Below are positions 1 to 14,500 of a DNA stretch of 64,000 nt, one piece after another. The notes below the pieces were generated by a model. That model made no database searches, had not been told where the DNA came from, and saw nothing but the letters and a program-made list of their open reading frames with translations. The stretch comes from Chionis minor (lineage: Eukaryota; Chordata; Aves; Charadriiformes; Chionididae). Each line of letters opens with the position of its first letter. Within the stretch, counting starts at the first letter, position 1. Made by a program: the position numbers and the translations under genes. The DNA lies in assembly GCA_013398295.1 (NCBI GenBank), contig VZSF01000866.1, forward strand, positions 70,565-134,564. Direction: 5' to 3'.

Positions 1-2449
1 AGCAGTTTCAGAACAAGAAACAATTGCATCATCAGCCAAATCTTTAATGCTCATTTTTAGAACTAACCTTTTCTGCATGCATTCCAATAAATAGTAATCA
101 GACATCTTTTATATTTCTACAGTGTTTGTACTTTTGCATCTGTTATTGTTGTTTAACTGTAGCAAACTGAAATACTTAACGTTTCTATTCTAGTATGTAA
201 CATGTTACATCTTTAATCAGATTACTAGTACCTCAGAAACAAGAGATAAAAATAAACTCATCAAGACTTTAGCTGACCGTCCTGTGTATTCAGCAACTCA
301 GTGGGCTTTACAGCAATCTAATTAGTGTCTTCACAGTAGTCAGCTTCTGAACTTCTCATGAATGGGGTTTTTTGGTGAAATCCAGTATTTTAATGTGGAA
401 GAACAAGAAGACAGTAAAGGCTGAACCTGCAGCACAGGGAGTTTTCTCAGCTACTTTTGGTGACCACTACTCCACGGGATTTGTTCCTTCCTGAAAGTTT
501 TCCACTCACTCTAGCTGTTGGCAGGGCTATGTTTGGGAGTAGCTATGTTTGCATGTTTTAACAAGTTTCCTTAATACTTTGCAAAACAAAGAATGAGAAC
601 TGGTCTCGGTTCCTAAAGGATGAAAATGCTGTGAAAAACTAAGTCCTCTGGTTATTTTGACTTAGTAATTTTTCCCTGAGGCAACAGAAAATCCATTGGA
701 AAAGACAGATTTGCATTCAAATGTCTAGTTACATACTTGTACTTCTGGTAGGAAGAGGCTTTTTCACTGAGCAGGTAAAGTGGAAGATATAACTTTCAGC
801 ATTACTGAATTATGGTTTTGCAATGGCTCTGTCCACTGAGGAATAATAATTTTGTTGCAGAGCTCTGTTAAGTTAAACCAGATGGACATAAGCTATATGA
901 AAGTGTTTGTCAAGAGCTGGAATTCATGCATAGTTTTGACAGGGGCTTTCACTGGGGCTTTGTAGTACTGCCATTTGTAGGGTATGGGAGCCCCCTTTAA
1001 AATGTTTAGCACTTTTACGACTATTGTTATTAGTAGTAAAAGAAGTGACTGCCTTTATATTGGTAGCTCCCTTCAGTGTTTTCAGGTTATTCAATGCAAA
1101 CTACCCTCCTTTCTGCTGATTTAAGAAGTAGTTGAAGGATAAAAATGTTGCTTGTAGTATCATTCTTTTTTCTATCCCAGTATCTTCGGATTCACTGATT
1201 CTGTAATTGATTATTTGTTGCAGGGCTGTGACAAGTCTAAATGATTATCAGAGACAGAATCATAAGTTTGCATGTATGGCAGGCAAAAAAGCATTATTTT
1301 CTTTCCTGGAGGAAAGATATTATTCTCATTTCATTTAAACTAATAGACATTAAATACTTTCAGTAGAGTATGCGCTAAATTACAGTAGCATTCATAAAAG
1401 CAAGATAGAGGTTTGTATTTCATTTATGTGTTCTCTATTATAGAATTTTAATGTTTCTAGTTTATTTTCTCTTTCTGGACCCCCCACACTGATTTTATAA
1501 TTACAAGATACAGTTCTACTACATTCTTATGAAATGTCACTGTGTTTGCAAGTATAATATGATTTTTATTTTTCACAGAGCAGTACATTGTGTTAGTTGC
1601 AGGCTGTGGGTGGCATTGTTCGCTTCATTTTTCTGCTCTTGGTACTATTTCTACCTTTGAGCACAGAGGGGGGTTTTGCAAACCGCAGGCAATGAGTTCT
1701 CATTCCTTTAGACCAAATTCTGAAATGTGGATAGCCAAGGTATTGAGTTAAGCCTAAACTTTTTCTAAGCAGTCATAAATCCTAAGTTAATTTTGAATTG
1801 GAGAATAGCATCTTGCCACACACTGGGTCATTTTTATAGGTGGTAAAAGTTCTTTTCCTGATTTCCCCCTATTATGGAGGTTAACCTATATATTGAAATA
1901 GATCTCCATCGAGTAACTCAACATCAAGTTGTTTCTAAAATATCATCATTTGTACATTGTGTGAAAAACTGTTACAGTACACAACTGAGGTGGAAGTATG
2001 GGCCATACTAGCATCCAAAGCCATTACCTGTGTTCTCTGTCACATTAGCCACTCTTATAATGTTTCACTTATGTGCTGTTGGCCCATATGTTCAAGGAAA
2101 ATATATTGTGATTAGGAGTGCGAATGGGTCCTTCTGTTTATATTCCTATATTTAAAAAAGTAAAGTCTGGGTAAAGCTTCATAATTCATGTTCCAAAGCC
2201 CTTTGAATGGAAGCACATACTGTTGCAGAAAATAGTTTCATGACGGAATCTAAAGATGTCATTGTTTGTTAGTGAACTGTGCACAGTGTGTATTTTGAAC
2301 ATGAATTCTCCATTGGGGGAGTACAGATTGAATGTTTATTCTAAGAGCATCAGTTTAAAATATGGTTTAAATAAAGGAACCTTACCTTACTGTTTTCTTA
2401 CGTATTTATTCATCTTAACAACAATTTTAAGTTACTTTTTTTGTGACAG
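1..2449 (+). other. PDE11A intron upstream of e1 (5' part outside window)
   Basis: This AT-rich sequence has no open frame resembling the preceding PDE11A exon. It ends in the e1 acceptor. I see no recognisable repeat or RNA gene. Confidence 0.8.
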
Positions 2450-2514
2450 GTGGTGAAATTTACAAAATCCTTTGAATTGTTGTCTCCAAAATGCAGTGCT
2501 GATACTGACAACAG
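2450..2514 (+). CDS. PDE11A: PDE11A exon e1 (in-window numbering), GAF-B region
   Basis: This 65-nt exon encodes [21 protein letters not shown] plus two bases of a split Ser codon. The acceptor is TTTTTTTGTGACAG and the donor is CAG|GTTAGT. The peptide matches the PDE11A segment just after the start of GAF-B. The preceding exon, which should encode the LLKCERCSVLLLED-type strand, is not found in 1-2449. The split codon is completed by the first base of e2 (AG|T), which fixes the frame. Confidence 0.93.
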
Positions 2515-5500
2515 GTTAGTGCTCGTGTCTTCTGTGGTAATAGATTATTTTTCACATAGTTTTAAATTTGCTTCATCATAGTTTTATTTTCTTACGAAAC
2601 TTTGGGTAGATTTGATTGAAGAGCGTGAGATGACAGTTTTGACTCAGACAAGACTCCTGCTTGCTTCAAATGGAGACTTGCACAAATAAATATACGTGAC
2701 TATATCTTTATAGATCTGTATGTGTATATAAATGTGCTAACATTGTATCAGTGTCTCAGAGAAGAATTACCAGGAAATAACTGATGACTTCTTATTGGTG
2801 AACTTGTGGAGAACACACAAATGTTGTTTTGCATAGTTAATAATGAAGTAAAAATTACAAAATTATTTTAGGTTGGTTGTTAATCTCTTCCAAAATGCCT
2901 CCTTACAGCTGTGTTGAAAGGTTTCCAGTACAATTTTATTTTTGTTCTTGTTGTCAAGTTAGAAAGCCTAAAAACCTCAGAGAACGTGTATTTCCTGGAA
3001 ATTGTGTTCCTGTGATTAAATCTTGTTTGTGAGACCAGTCAAAATAGAAGTATATGTTTTGCTTAGTAGAATCTGTATTCATACATCGATAAAAAGCTAA
3101 TTGTAAGTAGTAATAGAAAGAGCTTTTTGTCCATGTGGGGTTACTGTATTAATCCCTATAAGATAATACAACTGGTAATAGTTCGCATAAAATGTCCTAC
3201 ATATCAAATAATTGGATGAAAAGCCATCTGTATTATAAGAAGGTTTCTCCTTTCTTTCTCCTTCTTCTCTTTCTTTCCTTCTCCATCTTTCAGGGCCCAA
3301 ACTCGATGATTATCACACACATTTTATGCAAGTCAGTTCATACCAATTCTGAATTAGAATTTTCCATGTCAAATGGCTGCCATAATGCTAAACCTAGCCT
3401 TCCGTCCAACCTGCTATCCATAGCTTAGCAAACTTGAAGATTACTTTATGCTTTGCTGTATTTAAGCCCTTAAAGCAGCTTTTGAAAATATTTTGGGGTA
3501 ATTTGCCTTGTTTCTTGCTTTATTTCTTCACCTTCAGTATGATGAAACGCTACCACTTCATTAAGGTGAACATTCACGTTGTACTCCAGATAATGACAGG
3601 TGGTAGTTCTTAATGCTTTTCATGGATTGATCTCACGACATTACAAAAATGGGTAGCGTTAATTTTAAGAGGTGCAAGCTGACAGCAAAGTCCAGGACCA
3701 CACAGAAAGATGGGTAGAAGCTAGAGCTCTTCCATGCCCTATCCTCTAGTAGAGAGATAGGAATGGTGAGACAAATGGAAAACAAGTGATGAAAAATAGG
3801 AAGGTTTAAATACGAATAAATAAACTGCTGATTGACCTGGGAATCACAAGTTACTGCTTTTGACAAAGAGCTTCAGAGTAGCAGTTGCTCTTTCCTAGGT
3901 CAATTAAATGGGTGAAAATACATTCCTTTTGTTGAAGGACAGGAGTATGAATCAAGGGATGTGGTTGTTATTCCTGTTTTTCTCAAACTTGATCTGTAGC
4001 CAGATTAGTCAAAACAATGTAGAGTGGTGTCAAGATAACCAAGCTGGCTCATTTCTTGTTACCATAGTTATATTACCATGTTACCAAAAAGCAATTTGTA
4101 GTAGCCTGCTCTGCATGTAGTCAAGTCAAGATTATTTTAACTTTAGTCTGAGACATGAATAAACACATGCAACCTGGTAGCTAGTCTTTACAAGATATAT
4201 AAAGGTATATTTTTATGCATCTTAATAAAAAGATTTATTGCTTTTTCTTTCATTTTTCATCCAGTGAAGAGTGAAGTTGGTTTTACAAAGACCAAGGTTA
4301 GACTGGCAGATATGATGTCACTTTTGGATCTAGCACAGGCACAGCTTGAGTTATTGGCACTATAGTGGGAAAATAAAGGTTATTTAGGATACAGAACAAT
4401 GCCGCTAGCCCTTGACATTTGAGCATTTTTGCAGTGAGTTTTGCCCTTTTCATTCTACATTCTGCAGCTGTAACTGATGTAAAGTCATGAGACGTTTCAT
4501 GTGGGGAAAAAAATGACACAATGAGTTTCCTCATTTCACACCAGTGAAGATAAATACTATTTCTTTGAAATTTTAGTGGAAATCCAAAGAGATTATAGGC
4601 TGAGAACAGCCTACTTATAGGTTTTATCTGAAAGAGAGAGAAGCTCCAAGGACAATATAGCTTTTCATGTCCTAACCTACTTTCTCACATGGTTTTAGAA
4701 GAAACTGGCTTTTCTTTTGCCCTTCTTACATCTGGCTAATAGCAGTGCCCCTGTTTAGTCCCTAAATATTATAATGAATACTCAAATCTTTTTTCTTTGC
4801 TGTTGGTTGTACTTGCCTTTATCTGTTCAGTTTGCAGTTTTCCAGCACGCATTGTGATCAAGTTTGTTTATTATCCATAACGGCACAGTCATGTTCTCTT
4901 TTTTGCCAGTCATTTTGTTCTTGAAGTACAGGTTTGCCAAGCCTCCTAAATTTTCCCTCTCTTTGAAAAAAAGTTTATATAAATCTTAGAAGCCTTGAGG
5001 GTTTCAGTCCTGATGTATTCTGGATGAAGATGAGCCTGAGGGAAGGTGTTGTGGGCTGTATCTGTCCTGAACAGAAGTCCCCTTGCCAGGTGACATAGCT
5101 GAGATTAACCTGAGTAGCAGAAAGATCAGCTGCCTTGAGCCAGAGCGTGGCTTGTGTGGGAGAAAATATATAGCAAGCTACAGAATAAGTTGAGCTTGCA
5201 GCGCTGCTCGGTGCTCTGGAGCTGGGTTTACTTTCTGGCCTGGCATGGGTTGCTCCTACTAGTGTGTGGGCAAGACAGAGAGATGGTAGCTTGCAGCTGC
5301 CTGCGTCAGTTCAGCGGGACTCACTCACGGCTTTCCACGGGTTGAGAAAATTGCTGCTTGTGATTTTCAGAGTGGTTTTTGAGTGTTCTGAGCTGCTGAG
5401 GGTGGAGAGAGCGCCAGCTGGCTGTGATTTGCATCAGAATTGATATTTCTTCCTAGGGAAAGTTGAGTGCCTCTCTTCCAGAGTGTAGCTGTAAAGCACT

Positions 5501-8500
5501 TGCTTGGAATGGAGACAACATAGCAGAACATACTTTTAAAACTTCTTCCTCAATTATATCTTGTTTCTTTTACTTGAATTAATTTGCTGCTTAAAATGCT
5601 TGACACCCGTAATCCACTCCAGATTTAAAGTGTCTTACATTATAATGATAATATCATCCAGATTTTTCAGGTATGAACTGAGAGCTATGCATTTGAAATT
5701 AGATTCTTACCCTTTAAGATTTTTTCTCAAGCATTGATGTCCTGAAATAAATTTTAAATTATAAATGTGAATTTTTTACTTGGCTCGAAAAACATATTTC
5801 TGTAAAAGTTCCTGTCAAAGTAAACACATAACATGTATTACAGTCACTCAAAATAATTATCCCAAATGAAAGTTGATACACGTAGACTTATTTGTGTAAA
5901 TCATTACTATTATCTTTATTTGTAGTCTTTTAAGAATATTAAGTTTTCTTTCAAATGAGTGAATTAGTTGAATTAGTCTCCAGAAAATCAATAAAGCCAA
6001 CGAAAATCAATCCTTTCACTTTGATTGGGTCTTCCAAGCATTTTACTGTGCATCCTTCTTTCATTCATGTGCATTACTTTGAAGCTTCAAGCTACTGTGG
6101 TCTTTTCCATGGCTTCTCAGCGTCACGTTTTTTCTAAGTAATGTTTCTCAGGTGTTGTGAATTAATCAGTTTTCTTCTCAAAACTAAGACAACAGGCATT
6201 TGTTTATTCACACATGAATAGCTACCCCTTGCCAACGTCAAAAACTTGTCTGCAATAAGTCAATGAGAACTATCCTGCTGATTAGATGAGGTATAAGGTG
6301 AGGACCTTCAGGTCTGTGTAGATACTGCGTTTTCTGGAGAAGCTGTAGTGGAGCGTGGTGAATTGTGCCCATAATTCTAGTGTCCTATGCTCATTTACTA
6401 AGAGCTCTTCAGCCCCTCGGTAGTTGTGGCAGAAGGTCAGTCAGGGGAAAAAAAAGGAAACATTCACGTATTTTTATGTCTACTTGGATTTACCTGCTGC
6501 AACACACTTACATTGTTGATTTTAAGGCTTAACTCCATGATCCCTTCTTCAGCTGCTCAGGTCTGGCATTTCAGACCAAAATAAAGAGGAAAAAAAAACA
6601 TTTCCCATGACAGAAAAATTATTGGAACTATGAATTAAAAATACCTCACATTATTTTACTAATTTGAAAAATTAAAATATTTATATACTTTCAGATAGCT
6701 CTACAGAAATGATTATTTAGAACTGATTACTTTTGATAAGCAGGCCTGTGTCCCACAGAAGCTTGGAACATAATCCCACTCTTGATTCATATGCCAATGC
6801 ATTTCATTATTAAATGCTGTATTTACTTGGGAGACCAATGTTATTTTCAATAGAAAGAATGGTGTAAAATAATGTACTACTTCAATAAATACCAAATTAT
6901 TGTTCCATAGATAATGTTTAGTAACCATTAATAACTATGAATGGTTCTGCTCTTCCTACAAATATGCCTGTAAGACATGTTGGACTTTCAAGCAAGGTTG
7001 ACGGTATTTTCTTCCCTTGTTATGCCTTTTGGTAGTTTCAAAGACAGTGTGGAGAAATCATCATCTTATTCCGACTGGCTAATAAATAATAGCATTGCTG
7101 AACTTGTAGCTTCCACGGGTCTCCCAGTGAACATCAGTGACGCCTATCAAGATCCTCGCTTTGATGCTGAAGTAAGAGAATTTTAGAAATCTAAATATCC
7201 ATCACATTTTTGACACTGCAACTAATATGACACAATTTTATAGTTACATCCAAGTGGCTGTAAAATGTGAATATTTATTTTGAATTCTTTTTTTCTATCC
7301 AGTATGTCATCCTTCTGATCTGCTGGTGTTGACATGGCTTTATACAGTAAGCACAGGTCGCTGAATTAGTGTATGACTTTAGGCAGTTACTTAAGTCTGT
7401 CCGTGATTCTTTTATTTTCTATTTATTAGTGATACATTCCTCTCTGGAGTGCTTTGATATTTATGCAAATTGATCTTTATTAATGAAAATTCTGCTGTTG
7501 GTGTTTGGTGTTAGCAGCATCATCATTGTTACTGTTGGGGTGACTGGGATTGTACACACACAGAGTGTAAACAGAACTGTTATCTAGAGAGGCAAATGTT
7601 TGTGATCTAATTTAGCCAACTAACCTTTTAATTTACACAAATAAAATATACACACTGGATTAGTTATTTCTCCAAGATACATATCAGTCCTAATAAAAGT
7701 TGTGTATGCTAAGGTATTCGTTCCAGCCTCAGTTAGGAAGATGTAGATACAGGTAAAAATGTATATTTATACTTAAAACCTAAATAAATGTCAGATGCAT
7801 ATGGAAGGACAAAATCTTCACTGAATTCTGTCCAATGAAACAGTATTATTTTGAGGGACTTGGCCAGCAGTTGGGTAGCACATTAATCAGTGGACAGCCT
7901 TGGTCAGCAAGATTGACAAACTATTTTACTACAGTAAGTGTGCTTGCAAGTGTTTCATGTTGAGTTTGCTTGGTTCCAGCTTTATTTCGTGTATCATTAA
8001 AGGGTTCATCTCTCAAACCAATAGAATTTGTCAAAACAAGAAAAATAAAAGCGGTCTGCTGTAAAAGTGTACAAGAAAACTGTGTTCATGCTAATTTGCT
8101 CAGTATTTCAAAAAGTATAATTAATGCCTGGGGTCTATTTCTTGCTAAAGAGATATGCTAAAGTAAAGCATGCCAATCCTTGATGTTTGCAGTTTTACAT
8201 TTAATATATCATGTCCTGAATAATTCAGCTCTTATTTGTTTCACAGTTAGTCCTTTCCAAGTCAGAAGCACTGCCCAGTTTATATAGAGAAAAAGAAAAC
8301 CATACAAGGGGCAGTAATTATTTTCTGTTAGTGGCTTGCTATGAAAATTTAATTCTTAAATTCAGTTGTTAAAACCAATTATTTCTACAGACAGTCAAGT
8401 GTGGTAAGAAGAACATATTATATTATCCCTTATGACTTGCACAGAATCAAACCTACCATTGTAGTTATGAACAGATATTCTGTTCTCTGCTTCTATTAAA

Positions 8501-11500
8501 AACACTCTCTTTTTTTCTCCCAGAACACTAACTGACATTTTCAAATGTTGATGCTCAGTTTCCAGCTCATTCACTGAGAGTTTAATGCCACAGTATTTTC
8601 ATTGAGTTCATTGGTAGGCATTTGAAGCAATTGTTCCCCCGCTCCCGTGGATTTTGGGTGGCAGTCCACGCTGATTTCAGTGATGAGTTCTGAGTACATA
8701 CAAATAAGCAGTACTCCAGTAAAACTGGAGTCTTTTGCCAACTAGGAGATCACAGTGATCCCATCCTGCCTCCAGTATATGGATTATTTCTGGTCTTTTA
8801 CTTTTCTTCTATTACAGATTGCCTGTAGCATTGGCAGTTTTAGTAAGAGAACATCTCCTGATCTCCTCTGAGTGGGCTCATCCAATCTCTTTTGAAAAAA
8901 TATTTAATTTTCTTCATATTTTCAGCAATGAACCTAAAGAATAAAGCTTATTAACTATAGAAAAGAGGGAATCAGTGGCACATAATAAATTACAAAGTTC
9001 TATAATATACTAGATAGAAAACAATGAGGCAGAAAATGTCTTCAGAACTGCAGGACCAATTAAGGCTACATAGAAAATCTCAAATCTTGGTTTTGACCTC
9101 ATCCTTCCGTTTCTTCCTAGCTTGCACTTCTGCACAATTCCCTACTTATCTTGCCTTTCTTCTGAAAATTCATATTTCCTGTAAGCCCCTTTTATAGCTG
9201 CTTTGCTAAATCAGATTTCAGTTTGACAATTGGGAAGAGTATCTCTAAGGCACACTTATTCAGTTGAAGTTGTCTCTACTAATCCAACAGTGTAAGTAAT
9301 CCAGGAATTGTCTGGACATTGCCTCAACTGCAGTTAGACATTAATTCCAGATTGAAGCCAAATAGTGTAAGTTCTCTGTAGCAAAGCTGGCAATGTTTGT
9401 GTTTTCTTTGGCAATTTTTAGAATAATCCTTGTGACTTTTGGTTAGTCTTGCTGTGAATGAGGTTTCAGCAGAAATCTTTTCTGAGTGAGAGCTGATCCA
9501 TATGGAATGACATTTGTGAATGTGAACTTACTCCTTGACACTTCTATTACTAGAATGTGTAAAAGTCTGCAAATGGTACGTACTGCTAATGGAAGCTCTC
9601 ATTTCTACGTTTTAGGCTGACCAGATTTCTGGCTTTCACATAAGATCTGTTCTGTGTGTTCCTATATGGAATAGCAACCACCAAATAATTGGTAAGACCT
9701 TCCTCATAGCTGCATCATTTTTCTGCTAATGTAACTGTAATTCTGTCTTTTTAATTCTATGTTCCTTTTTCTTCTTTTTCCCAGCTGCATATTGTTAAGA
9801 AGTTACGGTACCTAGGATGCATGCTAAGTATCCAAGAAGGGATGTTTTGACTTGGATACTGTATGGACTTTTTCAGCTTTCCCATTGTGTCATTGTTAAA
9901 TTATATATTGTATTGCAACTTGAAGACTAACAAGATGAAAACAGAAATTCTAACAATATGAGTGAAAAACTGTTTGATTTGCTTTGATACTTTTCTTGGG
10001 TCTCCCTTTTCTGCATACAACTCAAGCAACTCTTTCTGCAGTCCAGCAAAGTCATCATTTCCCTCTTTAATGCTAAACTAGACAGTCGGGGAAGGCTTAC
10101 TGGAGAGTCGGTGGCAGCTGTCAGAGTTGCCTGTGGCGGTGGTGTGTGCTGGATCAGGATGTGACAGGGTTTTATTGCTTGTTTGATAGGATGCATCCCA
10201 GCTATGATGCACCTGCGATTGTCCCTGCGTTATTACCTGGTTTTGGCACAGGAAGGGGTGCCATTTATAAATAACAGTGCCAGATTCCTCTGTAACTTTC
10301 CACAGAAGAATTCGAGTCAAAGTGATAGCAATTTAAACTGACAGGGCACGACTTACGTCCCTGTGTTGTGGCTGCCAGTGAGAGCTGACATGAGTAGGGC
10401 ATTGCTGAAGGCACTGGGTGCCGTGCCGGATCAGGATCTTTGAGCGTATTCAGCAGAGATGATGTGGGAAATGAGTCTTTTAAAAATACGGCTCGTTGTT
10501 TGTTGTGAAGTGCCTTGTTACTGGAAAGTAGTAGAGAGAAACTGAACCCTTGACTGCTTATAGCTCTTACAGCGTTTTTCTAAGGGCATATTGTAGTTAG
10601 TGAAATAGAAACGGTTTGTTGCAGTAGAACTCAGTACTAGTTCAGCTAGAGCCAAGAGCTTTGAACACCTTCTTTTTCAAGTGGTTTAAGGAAATTAGAT
10701 TTTTTTCATTGGTTCAACAGATTTATGGACCAGTCATGAGAAGAAAAGGATTTATACCCAGGGGATGCTAAACCAACTAAGATTTTAGGAGTTATTTTAG
10801 GTAATGATTGAGCAAATTATATTAGTAACTCCAAATTCCTAGGGCAACTTACATGATTGCTGTTAGCAAAGTGCTCAAGTTCTTTCTCAAAGAGATCCTT
10901 AAACTTCTGTGAAAAGCACTGTGAGTAAATTTTAGACTTTCAGTGTTATACTTGGAGAGTAAAGAATAACAGTTGAAAGTAATAAACTGAATCCTGTTAT
11001 CAAAACAATCAGACTTTCACAGGTTTGTGTCTGTTTAATGGTTTTCAGAATAAGTATTTGCAATTTTGCTTTTCAGTTTGAAAGATGTATTTAAAATGTT
11101 ACCAATGAATAAATTATTCTGCATTGTGAATTAATGAATGAGCATTCTAATTGATATTAACTCTTTCTAAAGGGGTAGCTCAAGTGTTGAACAGGCTTGA
11201 TGGGAAACCCTTTGACGATGCCGACCAACGACTGTTTGAAGTAAGAGGCATTTGGTATTTCCGGGTAATGCTGCTTCAGCCTACTCTAGGGAGGGGGGAA
11301 GAATACGTTGTCTGTATGTGTGATTTGACATTCATTCTCAGAACTCCTTACTTAATAAAGTTGCATCCTAATCAAAACAAATTTCTTCCATCTGATTTTT
11401 CTCATCTTATTGAGGCCAGTGACTTACCAACTTTCTCAAGATAATGTGTCTAAGCATGATTGTTCCTAGTATTTCCATGCAATTCCTTTCATGATTAAGC

Positions 11501-14500
11501 CAGCATTCATCTTTGTGTTTGTATTATAATTGAATTATAATTGACTTTCTTTTCTTTTTTCTCTTTTTAATTTTAGGCTTTTGTTATTTTTTGTGGCCTG
11601 GGCATCAACAACACAATTATGTATGACCAAGTGAAGAAATCCTGGGCAAAACAGTCTGTGGCTCTTGACGTATGTGTACCTCTTAATGAAGCCTTTTTTT
11701 GTTTATAACTGTTACATGTAAAGGATTATAAGTGTTACATGTAAAGAAACGTATTGCTTCTGAATTTATTGTAGTTAGCATCATTTTCTATATCTACCTC
11801 TCTGCATCTTAGAATGTTGTCTTAATGCTGAAAGGAGACTTTCTCAGGGCGTCCTGAACTGTGGAGGTCATGACAGCTTAAGTCATTTTGAACCTGGCTG
11901 TCTCATTTGATGCCTGTCTTTTTTACATTAGAAGGGAGGACAGTGATGATGGAGAATCTAGTTTCTTACAGGTGTTAAGTGTAGGAATTAATGTAGATGT
12001 TACATGTATTTTCTTGTACATCAGTAACTGAAAATTCCTTAGAATCTGATTTTTTAGATAGCTTGTTTTTCTAGTGTTGTAAAGTGTAAGTAAAACGTAC
12101 TGTGAACAGGACAAAACTTGAAAAGAGTGGTCATCATCACAGGGGTTTTAGTATCAAAAGCAACATCTGCTGAACCCTTATCAGATATATGTCTTGCTAG
12201 AATAACATGAAGCAGGATGGCTGGCAGCTCATTAAGATCTCTGCTGTGGGTAAAGGCCAATACATAATGCTAGGTCCTGGCATTCCAACACATCATATCG
12301 TTCGATAAAAAAATATTAACGTAGCTAAATGGGTGGAAAGCTTTCTCTTTTTTTTGCGCATTACCTTTCTAGGAATTTCTTTTCCTGTTTCTGCCTGCCT
12401 TCCCCCTCCCCCTCCCATTCATGAAGAATGAAATCTACCAGCTCCTATAAAACAAACTCTAAAGTGCAGAACACTTAAAAAGGCCCCATATTATTTAAGC
12501 TTCTATAATCTGATTCAACAGTAAAACACTATTCTCTATTATATTCTGGAGATTTTAAACATAATCATACTTAAAAGAGTCTTGGTGAGAACAATGCTTG
12601 GAGTTTTCAGGATGGCTTTACAAATTTATCTTATTCCTACTAAAACAAGAATGATTTGAATGAAATTTAAGGTCTTTTAAAAAGCATTATGCAAGACCGA
12701 TTAATCTTAAAACATTTCCCTGATGAAAGGGTAATGTCACTAAGATTTCAGTATTGTTTTAAATTTTACATGTGATAAGCGAAGAAAATGATCTAGCTGT
12801 CCGTGATGTGTGTGCACCCTTCAACTCTGTAAGTTCTTTGAGTTTATACAGTAGCTACAGAACCACAAGAATAGTGTTGGCCTAATTGAGATAGGAATTT
12901 CTCTCTATTAAAACAAAAATCAAAGCAAACTGGAGTGCTATGAAGATGACTTCATGATCTTAATGGTCTTTTCCAACCCAAGAGATTCTATGATTCTCTG
13001 GCATTTATTTTTTTTTCTTTTGCTTCAGGGTTGGAGATACTTATCTATGTATTGGGGATCTATCCTGTACAGCACGTAGGCATGTTAAGACTTTTTGAAG
13101 TCAGTAGGACTGTTTGTGTTAGAAAACATTCTAAGCCTAAGTGGCTTTTTTAATTATTCCTGTATATATAGTCACTTAGGAGGAAAAGTTAAAAGCTTTC
13201 TTTTTCAGGCTTCCTGCAAGATTCCTTACTCTTTGCATATCGTAGCCATGAATTACTGTAAGCCCTCATATGCCCCAGAGGTTTGTGCAATATTACACCT
13301 CAGAATGAACACTCCTCCTGGCAAGAAAAACAAGCAGTGCCAGATACCACTCTCACATACATAGGGATGAAAGTTAACCTAGAAGTTCGTTATTTACTAT
13401 TAAAATCAAGGAAATTCAGATTTCTTGGTTTGAAATAACAGCTTCTTTCTTTGATCTAAAAAAGACTAATAGCCGTATAGCTTGAATGTAGATTATGGGT
13501 TTGATAAATGGCCACTGTGCTTCAGTGAAGAGTAATTCTTTCAATAAATGAGCTACAACTCATGATAATATTTGTGTAAAGTGATTGAAGATACAGCAGA
13601 AAAGTACTGAACAAAAGAATGGTATATGCCGAAGGACTGTGAATCCATTTTTCAGTAATAGAATACTTTATTAGTATTTGTGTATTTAGCTAGGATGGCA
13701 ATGAGTGGCATTTGAAAATGACATTGATATCAGTTGTAAAATAAATCAATTTGATATATACCATAATAAGATTCTTATCCACATATGCAGATACTGTTTT
13801 TCATATAGAATTCTCATAAAATTCGCTAATAAACAGAAGAGCCAAATGTAAATAAATGATGGGGAAAGGTTGACAGTAAGATGCCATATGGTTCAAAAAC
13901 AGGCTAAATACTATTTTATATATTAAGGATGTAAAATTTGTGCATGATTAAAAGATTAGAATAATCAATATTAAGGAAGACTGTAAAAATCTAGAGGGGT
14001 ATAATGAATGTAGATAAAGGAGAAGCTTGATGAGAATTTTGGTATGTGTAATCTGTCATGGCAGCAGACATAATTTTCCTAATCTTCCAGATTTCTGCAA
14101 GAAGCTATCATATGGCTGGACAGCAAAATAGATACGATTTGAGGAAGAACATGATGTATAGTTATAGAAAGTAAAACGTGGGACAGAGCAAGTAAATTGG
14201 TGTTTGTTATTTATTCTTTTATAGTGCAGGAATGATTTCCTGTTACCGTAAAAGATGACACCTCTAAAATTGATATGAGTAAATATATCTTGGGACTTAT
14301 TGCCACAATGTATTGCATGCCAGGGGCATTTGAGATAGAGTTTAGGTATTTGTATGAGTAACAGACACAGTCATAGATGAAAACAATTTCAAAATGAGAA
14401 ATATACATCAAAGCTTTAGCACACAAGCGGATCGGATGTTGCTGTGTGGTGAGGAGGACCTGTCCTTGCTCGGAGTGCTCTGGCTCTGTGAGCTCCCTCA

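Noticed and set aside
11151..11444. 97-codon frame containing exon e4
   Set aside because: The PDE11A-like part is only e4. The flanking codons are intron read-through, and the clear GTAAGA donor at 11241 shows it is not a separate gene.
13095..13130. TTGAAGTCAGTAGGACT phrase resembling a common ancient sauropsid repeat
   Set aside because: The match is too short and recalled only loosely, so I could not set ends or name the family.
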